Shown piece after piece: positions 39,836 through 49,714 of a stretch of 64,000 bases of DNA. Every line of letters begins with the position of its first letter. The stretch's first letter is position 1. Made by a program: the position numbers and the translations under genes. The notes under the pieces were generated by a model. It worked only from the letters and a program-made list of their open reading frames with translations. It was not told the origin of the DNA and searched no databases. This stretch comes from Amblyomma americanum (taxonomy: Eukaryota; Arthropoda; Arachnida; Ixodida; Ixodidae): the NCBI RefSeq assembly GCF_052857255.1, contig NC_135505.1, forward strand, positions 52,303,507 to 52,367,506, in the 5' to 3' direction.

Positions 39836-42302
39836 TTATTGACCCATTATGCTGACCATTTCCCGGTGAATGCCATTAGCCTCCTCCTGGAGACAGATCG
39901 TCTTTTTGAACAGCCTATACTTCTTTCTAGCCATCTTTATGGCACGGTTTTCTAGCCTTTCTAGCAGCAGCACAACTTTTTTTTATAGATGGTATCGGCT
40001 GTCGCCTTTTGCGCGTGCGACCTTTCTCGGCTGAGGCAGCATGTGTTGAAGCCTGGCTTGTCGATTCCTCGCTGGACGAGGCCAGACTGGTGGACGCCTC
40101 GACATTTCCGCTGTCTAGGCTCCTTGGCTCTTCTTATGGCGGTCCTGAGGCAATAATCTCTGCATCCTCTGGCAGCCCTTCCACCATGTCTAGCTTAAGA
40201 TAACAAAAACAACGATACGTTACCGAATGTTGCTTCTAAGTGATAATTACTGTGTTGCATGATGAATGTAATTTGTACAGAAAACGTGCAGAAACATTTC
40301 AATATACCACAATTAATGCACTGTATTATATCTTTTTTTCGCCCCCCTTACACAATGCCCAACGGGCCTGTAAGGAATTTCAAATAAATAAAATAAATAA
40401 ATAAATTTTATGCAATATTTCCCGTTTTCTCTAAAAGAGTTTTGGTACACCCTAAAGCGGACGGCCTACCCTGGTACCCTTTGTTTGTAATGTAACCAGC
40501 CTTACCTATCTCGCCCTATTTTCATAAATTCAAGAAAAGTAACAAGTATTGTGCCATCCAGTATGTCGAAAATGTTAACTAATAATTTCGAAGCTACACA
40601 GGCTGTGATTGCTTATTAAGGATATGAGTGCATTTTCAGTATTCTTGCACAGAACAATGCCTCATGTTTATGTCATGTGCTTCAGAAACATGAAATTTTC
40701 TAAACTTTGTTGCCACCTGCCTCCGGCGACAAGACATTGCCGGCAAAAACAATTTCGGTTTGTCAATCCATTTCTCGTGTTTGCATACAACCAAGATACA
40801 CAAATGTTGCACCTCAAAGCTCTTTTGTACCAGCATTCTATCATTCATAGGCAGGTTCCCCAGAAATGTGTGAAGCCGTCTGTAGAATGGGCACTGAGTT
40901 GTAGCAGACCCAGTGCCAGCGATGTTGCCTTTCTGAAATAAAAAGAAACTACAGCTAAGAGTCACTTCTTTATGTCGTAAGAGATGAACATGATTTTTTG
41001 ATGCACAAAAAAAACTGCCAAGAACAACGAACCTCCTTGTGCTGAAAGTTAAAACTGCAGGCAAAGTGGTAAACTGCAAGGAGAAAGCTGTTGAATTACG
41101 ATGGGAGTTCAATAGGCTTCGAACAAATTCTTCTGACAGTCAAGATACAAGATATCAGACTATAGACAATGTCAACAGACATGTTTAAGAGAGATTCTTG
41201 ATTAGGGGATGCATTCAGCGCTTTCTTCTCTATTCAAAACGAAAAGTTCAATCACTACGGCTGATGCCATATGCACGACATAGTATGCTTTTTCCTTCAT
41301 TGCTATATGCACGACTTCGTCAGATACATTTTAGGTCTTTTAGCACGCTGTGTTCACAGCGACCTAAAAGGTACCACCCACGGCCGGCCTCTGAAAATGG
41401 TTTTAACTATAATAAATTGAGTTGTTGCGTTGAAAATGTGGGGTCTTGATCAGTACAATAGTGTTTTGCGTTCGAAAACTACCTCAAACGTACCACTCCA
41501 CTCCGACTAAAAAAATGCATGCAATTACTTTTATTAGAATTGTGTTATTGTTTTGTGACTAATGAATTTTGCAAATGTAGCAAGAAACCAGTATTGTTTG
41601 AATTTTACGCGAACACTACTGGTTTCATAGTGCGACTTTAGCGATTTTTAGCTGCATTGCATCGCAAGCTACAGCGAAGCTACTGCACATGTAAAGATCT
41701 TATTTCGAGTAGCTGATTGAACAGGCTTCTCGGTGCAAATGCGTTCTGTCAGGCCAAGCCAGTGATGCCTAGATTACGGCAAATGGCTGCATATTACAAC
41801 CAATTGTACTGGGCTAAGATGTGAGCGCTATTCCCGCATCGCCGCATGAGCGTCACAATGAGCCCGAAGCGTCGAGAAATGCACGCTCGGGCGCATGTGA
41901 AGCCGAATTCGGCGTTGCCTATAGCATTTAAACACACGTCGGGCACTGACTGCGGGGCGCCAGAGTCCATTGAACATGGCTGACAATGCGCTATATCGAC
42001 TTAAAAATTACTAATAAGCTCGTGTTAACTCACTTGTGAGCGTGCAGCAAGTTTTCCATCTTGTGCTTGATCTGTTTGACTGTGACGCACACAGCGTGTC
42101 CACATTCCTAGCTTGCGAGGTGATTGAACAGCGCCGTCATAATCGCATACACGGCCGCATTGCATTTCTGCGCTCGCAGATCGCGATGGTGATCCTTCCA
42201 CAAGTTGATGAGTAAATGCGTCAGTGACGCTGTGCAGGAAAAGCGTTTTTGCGCCGGCGCGCTCGCCTGCAGCGGGGACACGTTGCTGCTGGGGGCAGCC
42301 AA
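39836..42302 (-). pseudogene. PIF/Harbinger Myb/SANT-like partner protein, three exons
   Basis: Exon 1, 42,302-42,034: AAPSSNVSPLQAS, a Myb/SANT-like helix (FSCTASLTHLLINLW ... NAAVYAIMTALFNHLAS) and CGHAVCVTVKQIKHKMENLL, ending at donor GTGAGT. Exon 2, 40,932-40,813 (120 bp): acceptor TTTTTATTTCAG, protein KGNIAGTGSATTQCPFYRRL then LPMNDRMLVQKSFE, ending at GAG/gtgcaa. Exon 3, 40,193-39,836: acceptor TTATCTTAAG, protein LDMVEGLPEDAEIIAS, a Ser/Ala-rich linker and a basic tail RAIKMARKKYRLFKKTICLQ. Exons 2 and 3 join in phase; exon 1 to exon 2 is off by one base, consistent with a lost G at the donor. The start is TTG, probably a decayed ATG. A TAA and a frameshift sit in exon 3. Confidence 0.72.
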
Positions 42303-42409
42303 TTTGCCTATTTCACGACGACACGGACGGAAACGGCGGCGGAACGGAGACCGGCGAGCTTCGTTGATGTCGATCGCCGTTGAATTTCCAACGGCGCTCG
42401 CGCTAGGCT

Positions 42410-42880
42410 GGCATTTTCTTGAAACAGCGCCCAGTCGGCCAAACTGAGGTTCCGACGTCGTGGTTTTGTAGGAATGATTTTTGGAGAAGATTTTAGGCTG
42501 ATAAGAACGGGTTGATGATTGCTACCATACGGGTTCTCCAATATATGTAATTTAAAAGCAGTAAAACAGAGAGGCGATGTGAGAGACTAATATATGCAGC
42601 TCTATTTTCCTGAGCTTGAAAGCAGTATGTGTGTTTGCCCTTGTTGAGCAGGCATATATTATTGGACAAAATAAAATGTTAGAAAATACCGGTCTCTCGT
42701 GTGCGTTTTCTTCGCTTCCCCACAAATTGGAGTCAGTAAAAAGTCGCCGACTAAAAGACATGGTTCTGGTAATTGTTTTAAAATATCTTCTAAGTCATCG
42801 AGTCTTACTGTCAGGTGTGGTTGGAGATATACGGAACATACTGTCACTCTTTTAAAATGTGCCACAGATACTGCAACGGC
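42410..42880 (-). pseudogene. LINE-1 ORF2 endonuclease fragment (APE type)
   Basis: Minus strand reads TVCSVYLQPHLTVRLDDLED, LPEPCLLVGDF (the GDFN strand), later NPYGSNHQPVLISLKSSPK and LSLADWALFQENASL. Family knowledge: APE-type LINE endonucleases end with the catalytic SDH; here it reads SNH, an Asp to Asn change. The fragment is cut off at about 42,410 where Harbinger sequence begins. Two frames are needed. Confidence 0.78.
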
Positions 42881-43139
42881 TTCAAATCGAGTCTGAAGAT
42901 TTCACAAGTGGCCGCACTACATTGAACAACTATAGCAGCACCTCCAGAGAGCCTATTTGCTTGCTCTTGGTCATGGCGAAAGACTTAATTTTTACTTAAT
43001 ATATTTTATTGTTTTGCCCCAAGTTTGTCTGCTGGAGACACAAAACAACCGGGGGATATAAAGCAGGAATATCTTTTACGTTACTGTAGTTTTCTTAATA
43101 TGTCTCGACCGTTCAAGTGAATTAGAAATGTCGTATCTA

Positions 43140-43229
43140 ATGTATTTTGGGGATGTATATAAACACAAGGATAGGGTTAATTGGAGAGACATGGGAGAGG
43201 CATTTGCCCTGCAGTGGGTGTAGTAGGGC

Positions 43230-43278
<49 letters not shown>

Positions 43279-43279
43279 A
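43140..43279 (+). mobile_element. 3' tail of a LINE with (TGA)n
   Basis: GGAGAGGCATTTGCCCTGCA followed by GTGGGTGTAGTAGGGCTGA and 16 or so TGA/GAT triplets (43,230-43,279). This order (conserved end, then triplet microsatellite tail) is typical of an RTE/CR1-like LINE 3' end. A poly-Asp reading frame over it is spurious. Confidence 0.6.
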
Positions 43280-43707
43280 TAAACACCTATGGTCCCGGTT
43301 TTATGGGGCCTGTTGTTGGAAATTTTCCTCCCTTTTGGTGCGCCGCCGCTGCTTTGGAGCGGGCTACTGCTTATATCGATCGTCTATTGCGAGGCAATCG
43401 ATTTCCGCGGCGAACTCGCGGGGGTATAGTTAGTGGCTTCACCTGAGAGGGGTAATCCTTTCGGCCTGCCGGCTCTGGGGCCAGCGAGCCTTTCTTTTGA
43501 GATGGCAGGGCCGCTTTAGGCTGCACCTCTCAGCGATGTGAATGGCCATGCCAGGGCAGTGGCCTGAAGCTGGAGTGGTGTATGACCGCTCCCACTAACT
43601 TTGGCTGTGCCAAAACACATCGTCAGGTGCGCCTCTGGGATAACAGCGGTGCCGAAAACGGAGTGCCGTTCGGGTGGGGGATGGGCAGGCACACATCAAA
43701 AGTAGTT
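43280..43707. other. GC-richer unassigned fragment between two insertions
   Basis: Contains GGTAATCCTTTCGGCCTGCC and GTGCCGTTCGGGTGGGGG; no motif-bearing frame. It may be leader sequence of another retroelement. Confidence 0.35.
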
Positions 43708-44997
43708 CTTGTAAAAATATAAGAAGCGCACTCAGGACAACGGACAAGGAAGACTGAACTATCTGATCCAAAGTAGCGCCCGTCCTCCGTGATATCTTCC
43801 TGTCTCGAGTTGGCTGTTATATTGAAAAGAATCTGAGTGTTCATGCGAAAAAGATTTTCAGGTATCTCGATGACTATCTGGTGTTTGTTGACAGACATGA
43901 ATTTACAAGGAGGGCGGGGGACATTATTAAGATTTTCAAAGAATACGGGTGTGGACTGCAGTTTACCTTTGAAACTCCTACAAATGATTGCTTGCAGTTT
44001 CTTGACATAAAACTTCATTTTTTGCAGGATCATCTGTGCTGGATGTATTCTTCGAGGTCAGTGAAACCTCTCTTAAATTTTAAGTGAAGTCACTGAATAA
44101 TTGTGACGTGCGGCATTGCTGTCGGCTGCTTAGGATCATCTTCGCTGAAGTCGTGCATTCACGAAATGAAGGAAAGCTTCTTTGAGCAAGTGAACGGAGT
44201 AAGATCGGCTGGGTTTCCACAGCATGTGCTGTTTTTAGCTTCTAGCAAGGTGCTCAAAAAAGAAAAAAGAGCTCTATAGGTCACTTCTTACGGGTTCTGA
44301 GGAGGAGAAAAAGAAAAATATAGCAGTTATTTCTTATGTTCATCGGTTTTTTTCATCAACTAAAAAACGTGGATAATAGATATAATGTGAATGTTCTTTT
44401 TCCTGCCCCTCAAAAAGTTGGTAGTGTTTGTGCGATGGTTGTTCGGCGCTCTGGCAACGGCATACGTGATGAAAGGAAGCGGCGCACCGTGAACCACGGG
44501 AGCCGCTATGTCAGATGTGCAAAAGGAGTGGTGTATCACATTCCCTTTTCTTGAAGCCGGACCTATATCGGTCAAACGGGCCGCTGTTTATTGTGCGCCT
44601 GCAAGAACATTTTTTGTGCTTCAAAAAATCACCTTCACCCAATCTCGATAAGTACCGCTCGAGATGACGCGGATGCAAGTCTTTGCTTCATCAAACTAAA
44701 ATCTTGTTTGGACAGTCTAATCAGCTAAGCAGAGAAGTTTGAGAGGCCTATCGCATCCGTAAGAATCAGCACACGTGTGTAGCCGACCCCATGGTGGGCC
44801 TGCATGAAAATCAGTTTTCTTATATTGACGCGCCTTCATGAGCACTTATCCTGATGCGCCTGCGTGAAGGCTTTTGTTCCTTGTGGTTTTTTCTCTTTTT
44901 TGTGTTTCTTCAGTAAACGCCCAGCTGCGGGTAAGCGATTGTGTTGTTTGGTCTTCCTTGTCTGTGGTCCTGAGCGCGCTTCATATATTTTTACAAG
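43708..44997 (+). mobile_element. Penelope-like element copy D with inverted termini
   Basis: A 47-bp sequence at 43,708-43,754 is the inverted copy of 44,951-44,997 (43 of 47 match), bracketing PLE coding remnants. On the right it abuts LINE-1 ORF1 sequence. The last four residues of that ORF1 frame (CKNI) come from this PLE end, which shows that the PLE inserted into the LINE. The left side abuts the unassigned fragment. Confidence 0.75.
43845..44690 (+). pseudogene. PLE polyprotein: RT catalytic core to GIY-YIG (copy D)
   Basis: Frame 1 reads KKIFRYLDDYLVFVDRHEFT, with the RT catalytic box YLDD intact, then GCGLQFTFETPTNDCLQFLD and SVKPLLNF, stopping at TAA. Remnants follow of SCIHEMKESFFEQV and SAGFPQHVLF. 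A later frame (44,336-44,554) has KNVDNRYNVNVLFPAP, VCAMVVRRSGNGIRDERKRR and then GVVYHIPFS, a TGA in place of the expected Cys codon, and SRTYIGQTGRC (about 44,530-44,590): the GIY-YIG core with all key residues but that Cys. It is the most complete PLE in the window and still inactive. Confidence 0.85.
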
Positions 44998-45712
44998 AGG
45001 CAATACCGACTAGCTCAAATGTCGATTCTGCTTCAAAAATGGTGCACGGTGTGCCCACTGTCACCAGACGCCGCTCAGCCCCCCGGTGCACGGCGTCAAC
45101 ATATGACCTGGATGTCTTTTCACAGAACTTTTTGCTTGTCTCAGGGTAAGATATATTACATCGTACTTCCAGATTGATTAGTTGATTTTTTAATACTTCG
45201 AAGTTTCGGGAGTAGGCTGCATGCAGACTTTTGCAATTTGAACACTTTGTTTCTGTTGATTGGCAGTTTTTTCTATCATGTTTAGTTTCGGCACATTTGC
45301 CGCAAGCCTCCTTCTCTCTGCATTTCTTGCTGCCATGTCCAAACATTTGGCATTTGAAGCACCTCCTAGGGTTAGGGATGTACGGGCGTACTGGGCACCT
45401 GATGAATGCAACCAGGACAGACTCGGGCAAGTGAGTGCTGCGAAATGTTAGCAAGATGTGAGGGGTTGTTTTTTCTTCTCCTTTATGCCTTATAGTGATG
45501 CGGTGAAGGGTTCTTACGCCTTGGTCTTCCAAATTTTCGAGGAGCTCGTTTTCATACTCTGGCATTAGTAGCCGCCCAGAAATTACTCCCTGAACGCAGC
45601 TCAGGTTTCTGTGAGGTGTTTCTGTTATGTCTAAATCAGCAAATTTCTGTGGTGGACTTGAAATGTACAAGTAAATCTCCGGAGGAGAATTTTTTTGCTT
45701 CATAATCTTCAT
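44998..45712 (-). pseudogene. LINE-1 ORF1 (gag-like) with zinc knuckles
   Basis: An open frame of about 240 codons. The N-terminal part (ENELLENLEDQGVRTLHRIT and PHILLTFRSTHLPES) is the RRM-like RNA-binding region. Three CCHC knuckles follow: CFKCQMFGHGSKKC, CGKCAETKHDRKNC and CSNCKSLHAAYSRN, the third lacking its final Cys. Family role: coats LINE RNA as a nucleoprotein. The C-terminal end is cut by PLE copy D. This is the longest uninterrupted coding stretch in the window, but it is truncated. Confidence 0.85.
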
Positions 45713-46153
45713 ATATATTAATCACTAGGCAAATTTGTATTATAAACACTGATTGCGCGGCCAGTTGAGCGTTTTGCTATATAGCGTGGGCTATCAGGAA
45801 CTGCAGAAAATTTTCAGCAGATTTCGAAGTTGGAGCTTAGATTCCTTCGGTGCGGTACCCTTTCTGGTTCCGACCGTTTCTTTTAGAGGGCTACATTGCG
45901 AATCCACGCGGCATGTATGAATTAGGGGTTTCTATTTGGTCACTTGTGCTTCATTGTTATAGACACAAGAAGGTCCCTGAGTATCCCCTTGGTATACAGA
46001 TGGGGAGCCCGTCGGTCGGGGCTTGACCATGGCGCCGACCGCCACGGTTCACGGTTTCTACCCTTCACCTTACAGCCTGTCGCCACGGTGTGGATGACAG
46101 CTTCAGTATGGGGGCTAAGGGTCCGTGGTGGCGCCAAGCATCATAAAATTGAG
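45713..46153 (-). other. LINE-1 5' leader
   Basis: Between the ORF1 start and the right target duplication. Reads GCTTGGCGCCACCACGGACC near its 5' end. No motif-bearing frame. Confidence 0.5.
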
Positions 46154-46163
46154 ACTCAAGGTG
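46154..46163. repeat. right target-site duplication of the inserted LINE
   Basis: ACTCAAGGTG, mate of 34,294-34,303. Pogo-like transposase code resumes right after it. Confidence 0.65.
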
Positions 46164-47829
46164 CCCTTGCGGGGCAGCTAACGAGAAGAGGACGGTATCT
46201 ACTGTCACAAGCAGAGAAAGAGGACGGACGTTGAGCGTGCTTTGCTGCGCCAATGTTATGGGCTTCATTATTCCGCCTGTCATGGTGTTTGCGCGCAAGC
46301 ACGCCAAACTATCACTCACTGCACAACCCTCCTGGAAGAGTTCAGTGCGCTTTAGATAAAAGTTTGGCAAACGAGACAATGTTCGTGCGATTTTTGCAGC
46401 ACTTTGTCCAGATTGTCCGATGCACACCTGACCACAAATCACGAACTGTTGTGGATGAACACACTAGCCACACCGACAACAGAAGTGATTCAGGTCGCAA
46501 GAGATAAAGGATAATTCTGCTCTCTGTCTGTACGCACACTGCACAGAAGCTACAGCCACTTAACGTAATCTTTTCCAAAGCCTTCAAAACTTCCTGAAAA
46601 AACACACACCGGGAGTGGTTACTGACCAACATTCGGAGTCGTATCACGATGAAGAATGTAGGTGAGCTAGTAAGCAAAGCCTTTGAACGACCAGGAAACA
46701 TTTGTAACATAACCAATGGATTCCAAACGTCCACTTTTTGGACATTTTCTCGTGCGCCGCTGGGTGACTCTGAGTTTGTTGAAGCGCCATCTCTAAGTAC
46801 AGCGGGACATCTGACTTGCGGTCAGCGCCAAGATGCCCGCGCTTACTGCTCCCCGCCTACTTCTACCAAAAACAATGAAGAGCTCGCTCACAGTGACACG
46901 AGGTTCCAAGTTCTTTCTCCTGTGCCTGCTATAGAAAGAGCAAAAAATTATGAGAGCATTTCGCCTATCTAAAGTGCGGCAAGGCGAAAGCCTTTGACCA
47001 TGCCGACTGCGACTATAACCAGTGGCACTCCCGAAGGCTTCTACTTTGCCATACTTTCGATCTAGACGACGTTTTTGGCGCTTACGGTCTGCTTCTCTGG
47101 CCTTCTTCTTCTCCTTTCCTTGTTCTCTGGCTTCTCTGGTGGTGGCACGCAGGTGGCGCCATCAGCGCGCGCCGTTACCATGACGAACTCGGGTGTGACG
47201 TCACCTTCTCCTGTCGCTGTATAGACGTCTGCGTTATATCAACGCATTTGGTTGACTTCTTAGTTTTCTCGCTATAATTTGCCATAAATAATTTCTTAAT
47301 CATTCTACAGTCATCAAACCTGGCGTGGTGGTTATATTTGTCCCCTCTATCTGACGCTGCCATTTGTTGTCTGCTACCCTGATTGGTAGCCACGCTATTT
47401 GTAAAAGACAGTGTTACCTCGGATGCGCAGGTATGAGCCAATAAAGGCTCTCGCCTTAAAAGAAGGAAGTCGGAGACAAGCACCGTATTTACCTCATCGC
47501 CTTACAAGGCGAAGCAAGGTGCATCAAAACCTCCGAGGAGTGAGGTATGGCCTCAAGAAACGAAACGGAAAATCGAACGAAAAAGCAGTTGGTGGCAGTG
47601 TTCAATCGCAGGATATTGCAGTGAAAGTAAAACGTTCAGCGAAGCAATCAACAAGCAACAAATATGACTGGGAGTGCCTCGTGTGCAAATAATTATGAGC
47701 AACACAGCGCCTCGTTCTGTGTGGATCCAATGCACGATATGTGACGAGTGGGCTCACGAACTGTGCGCAGGGCCCCACGGATTGTACTTCAAGTGCTCCA
47801 AGTGCAAGAACAGACTTTGTTTGTTTTAG
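46164..47829 (+). pseudogene. pogo/Tigger-type transposase, C-terminal half with PHD-like zinc finger
   Basis: Continues the gene broken at 34,303. Pieces in order: TVSTVTSRERGRTLSVLCC and ANVMGFIIPPVMVFARKHAK (46,190-46,310), FVRFLQHFVQIVRCTPDHKS and VVDEHTSH (46,385-46,470; second catalytic D kept, family usually DGH), KLQPLNVIFSKAFKTS (third catalytic D of LQPLD read as N), ELVSKAFERPGNICNITNGF and GDSEFVEAPSLSTAG (46,660-46,810). The last frame, 47,695-47,829, reads VWIQCTICDEWAHELCAG and LYFKCSKCKNRLCLF, then a stop. With the preceding WECLVC this makes a Cys4-His-Cys3 PHD-like finger, as at the C-terminus of some pogo relatives. Stops and shifts throughout. Confidence 0.82.
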
Positions 47830-47833
47830 ACAA

Positions 47834-47849
47834 AATGTCTCGTTTTGCC
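47834..47849 (-). repeat. candidate right terminal inverted repeat of the pogo-like element
   Basis: AATGTCTCGTTTTGCC, the near reverse complement of 33,203-33,218, four bases past the transposase stop. A second related copy (GTCTGGGCAAAGCAAGAC) follows at 47,856. Confidence 0.35.
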
Positions 47850-47879
47850 TTATGTGTCTGGGCAAAGCAAGACAAATGG

Positions 47880-48920
47880 GACTTTTGGTGACTGATGAAT
47901 ATTCATAGTTGTGATGTCGCAAGGTTTCTTAGATTTGCTGACCGCTTAGGTAAGATGCCAAGGAAGGCTCCTGTGCAATGTTCTCGGCTTTTGAAATGAA
48001 AGAGTAAAAGCAATATGACTTCGCAAATTTCGGTCTCGTTTTACCCTGCATCCATCCTATTATATCGCTGTCAGTGTAGTTGTCTGTCGCAGTCGTCGGC
48101 GTAAGCGGTGAGTGCGTTTCCATGGTAGCCACTTGGAGGGAGGTTACCATAGAATAAGTAGGCTACTGGAAAGCAGAGGAAAGCTCAGCTGGACGACGGT
48201 TACCCAAGAAGTATGAGGGTATGGGCGAAGGCGTAAGCAGGCGCAACCGGTCGGCGCTTGGCATGGAAATTATCCAGAGCGTGGTTACCCTGGAAGGATG
48301 AGAGAGTTGCCATGGAAGGCGGCTTTATGGAGTGCGCGTAGGAAGACGTAACCGTAGAATGCTTACCGCGGTAACCGCACTGAAGATGATAACCGTGGGA
48401 GGAAAGAATGCCGAGGTTGTGAGAAGGCGCAACTGGTGTGTGGTTATCATAGGAGTCAACCATACGGTAGATTAAACGTCTATATCCCATTCAGGCACCA
48501 ATTAAGTCTGCCGAAATGAACGTTTTTCATAAATCACGATGAGTGGATCAAGCAGAAGGTTTGTGCAAAAAATTACGCAATATTTGTACTTGAACATATT
48601 TCATTCCCGTCCACGTATGTCGACCTAGCGCCTCAAAGCTGCTATATGAACGTAAACACGGCAGCATTTGCTAGTATTTTCTAACTGATCGTTAGACCGA
48701 AATAAATGATTAGCTGTGAGGAAATGGGCTTCAGAAAATTATTCTCAGTACATAACTTATGAAACAGATAAAAACAGTCGTTCAGCGTCGACAGGCAGAG
48801 GAATATTCCACATTTCTGGCACAGAACGCCGCTTGTAAATGTGCAGCCTTCACATCGGCACCGTTGTGCAATTAACGTGTTCAGAAGTTGGGGCAATAGT
48901 TGCTTCCATCATAAATAGCA
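47880..48920. other. non-coding; cluster of GTTACC motifs at 48,120-48,450
   Basis: Within about 320 bp the motif GTTACC/GTTGCC/GGTAACC recurs at about 48,143, 48,199, 48,284, 48,306 and 48,370, often followed by a purine-rich GGAAG. A similar cluster occurs at 56,545-56,660. The rest shows no coding or repeat signal. Confidence 0.45.
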
Positions 48921-49714
48921 CAGGTGGAGAGAGAGATAGATAGAGAGAGAGAATTTGCTGCCTGTTTTCTGAAACGTTTTTTCAAAGATGAGAAATCATT
49001 TTTAAAGGTACTTGTTGGCTCAATTCAATTCAAAGACCTGAAACAAACAATCCCACCTCTCCATCAGTGTGATGATTGTTGTTTTGTAGCCTTGGAGCTT
49101 AGCGGCCAGCTCTGAACTGACTCGTGATGTGAGAGCTCAGGTTCCCCGTTTCCATCTCCTTTTGTGCAGTGCTGCCACTTTGTATTTTTTTCCATCTCCG
49201 GTTTTATACAAAATGTTAATAACTCTTGCTAAACTCTACAGCAAAAGTTTCAAAACGATAAAGAAGACCATGTTCAGAACACCACTGAAAAGAAGAATAA
49301 AAATGTTTTCTTGTTTCGAATTCATGCAGTCTACATTTTAGCATGTCGGGTCTCATATCCCGTTCTAATATTGGTTGGGATACTGGGACCCTCTGGGATC
49401 CCGGTGGCTTTAAGCACTGATCATAACACGAGTTTGTCGGCAGCGCTCAGCGTAGTGGCGTTCTTGGAACCATCTGCGAGTCTTCCTTGCTCGGTCAGTC
49501 ACGCTTTTTTGGAGGGGCTTCTCCATCGGGTATTTTCATGCCCAACGCTTGAGCACCGGAGTTGTCAAACATTCTCTTCTGAGAAGCATAGTTTTCAACA
49601 CCTGTATGCAATAATACCCATTTCTTAGTACATGTGCTTAAAAAACTGGGCAGAAAACATCATTTTGATAACTTCGGCATTAAGACGCCATGATCACATT
49701 TGTGGGCGCCTCAC
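48921..49714. other. unassigned sequence with a short (GA)n
   Basis: GAGAGA/GATAGATA run at 48,925-48,952. A 105-codon plus frame at 49,311-49,628 has no recognisable motif and no supporting signals; I do not call it a gene. Confidence 0.4.

Larger units (their letters stand above)
38060..42405. mobile_element. PIF/Harbinger DNA transposon, nearly complete but decayed
   Basis: Two convergent genes define it: a Harbinger transposase on plus (38,417-about 39,600) and a spliced Myb/SANT-like partner on minus (42,302-39,836). Family knowledge: PIF/Harbinger elements encode exactly these two proteins, and the Myb-like one helps bring the transposase to DNA. LINE-1 endonuclease sequence runs up to about 42,410 on the right, so the element lies inside LINE-1. 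I could not identify terminal inverted repeats or the 3-bp target duplication, so both ends are approximate. Confidence 0.7.
34304..46153 (-). mobile_element. Jockey/I-like LINE (LINE-1), interrupted by other elements
   Basis: Its 3' end is on the left: GGCGCATGATAGCC ... TTATGCGC hairpin-like sequence followed by CAAAACCCAAAACAATTC next to the left duplication. Its 5' end is on the right at about 46,153. In 5' to 3' order on the minus strand: 5' leader (46,153-45,713), ORF1 with zinc knuckles (45,712-44,998), PLE insertion, unassigned and foreign fragments, endonuclease remnant (42,880-42,410), Harbinger insertion, then reverse transcriptase, RNase H and CCHC (about 37,030-34,600). Domain order and strand are consistent for one element; parts of ORF1 and of the endonuclease are missing. 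Confidence 0.7.

Noticed and set aside
43147..43446. Poly-Asp protein
   Set aside because: Reading of the (GAT)n tail of a LINE fragment.
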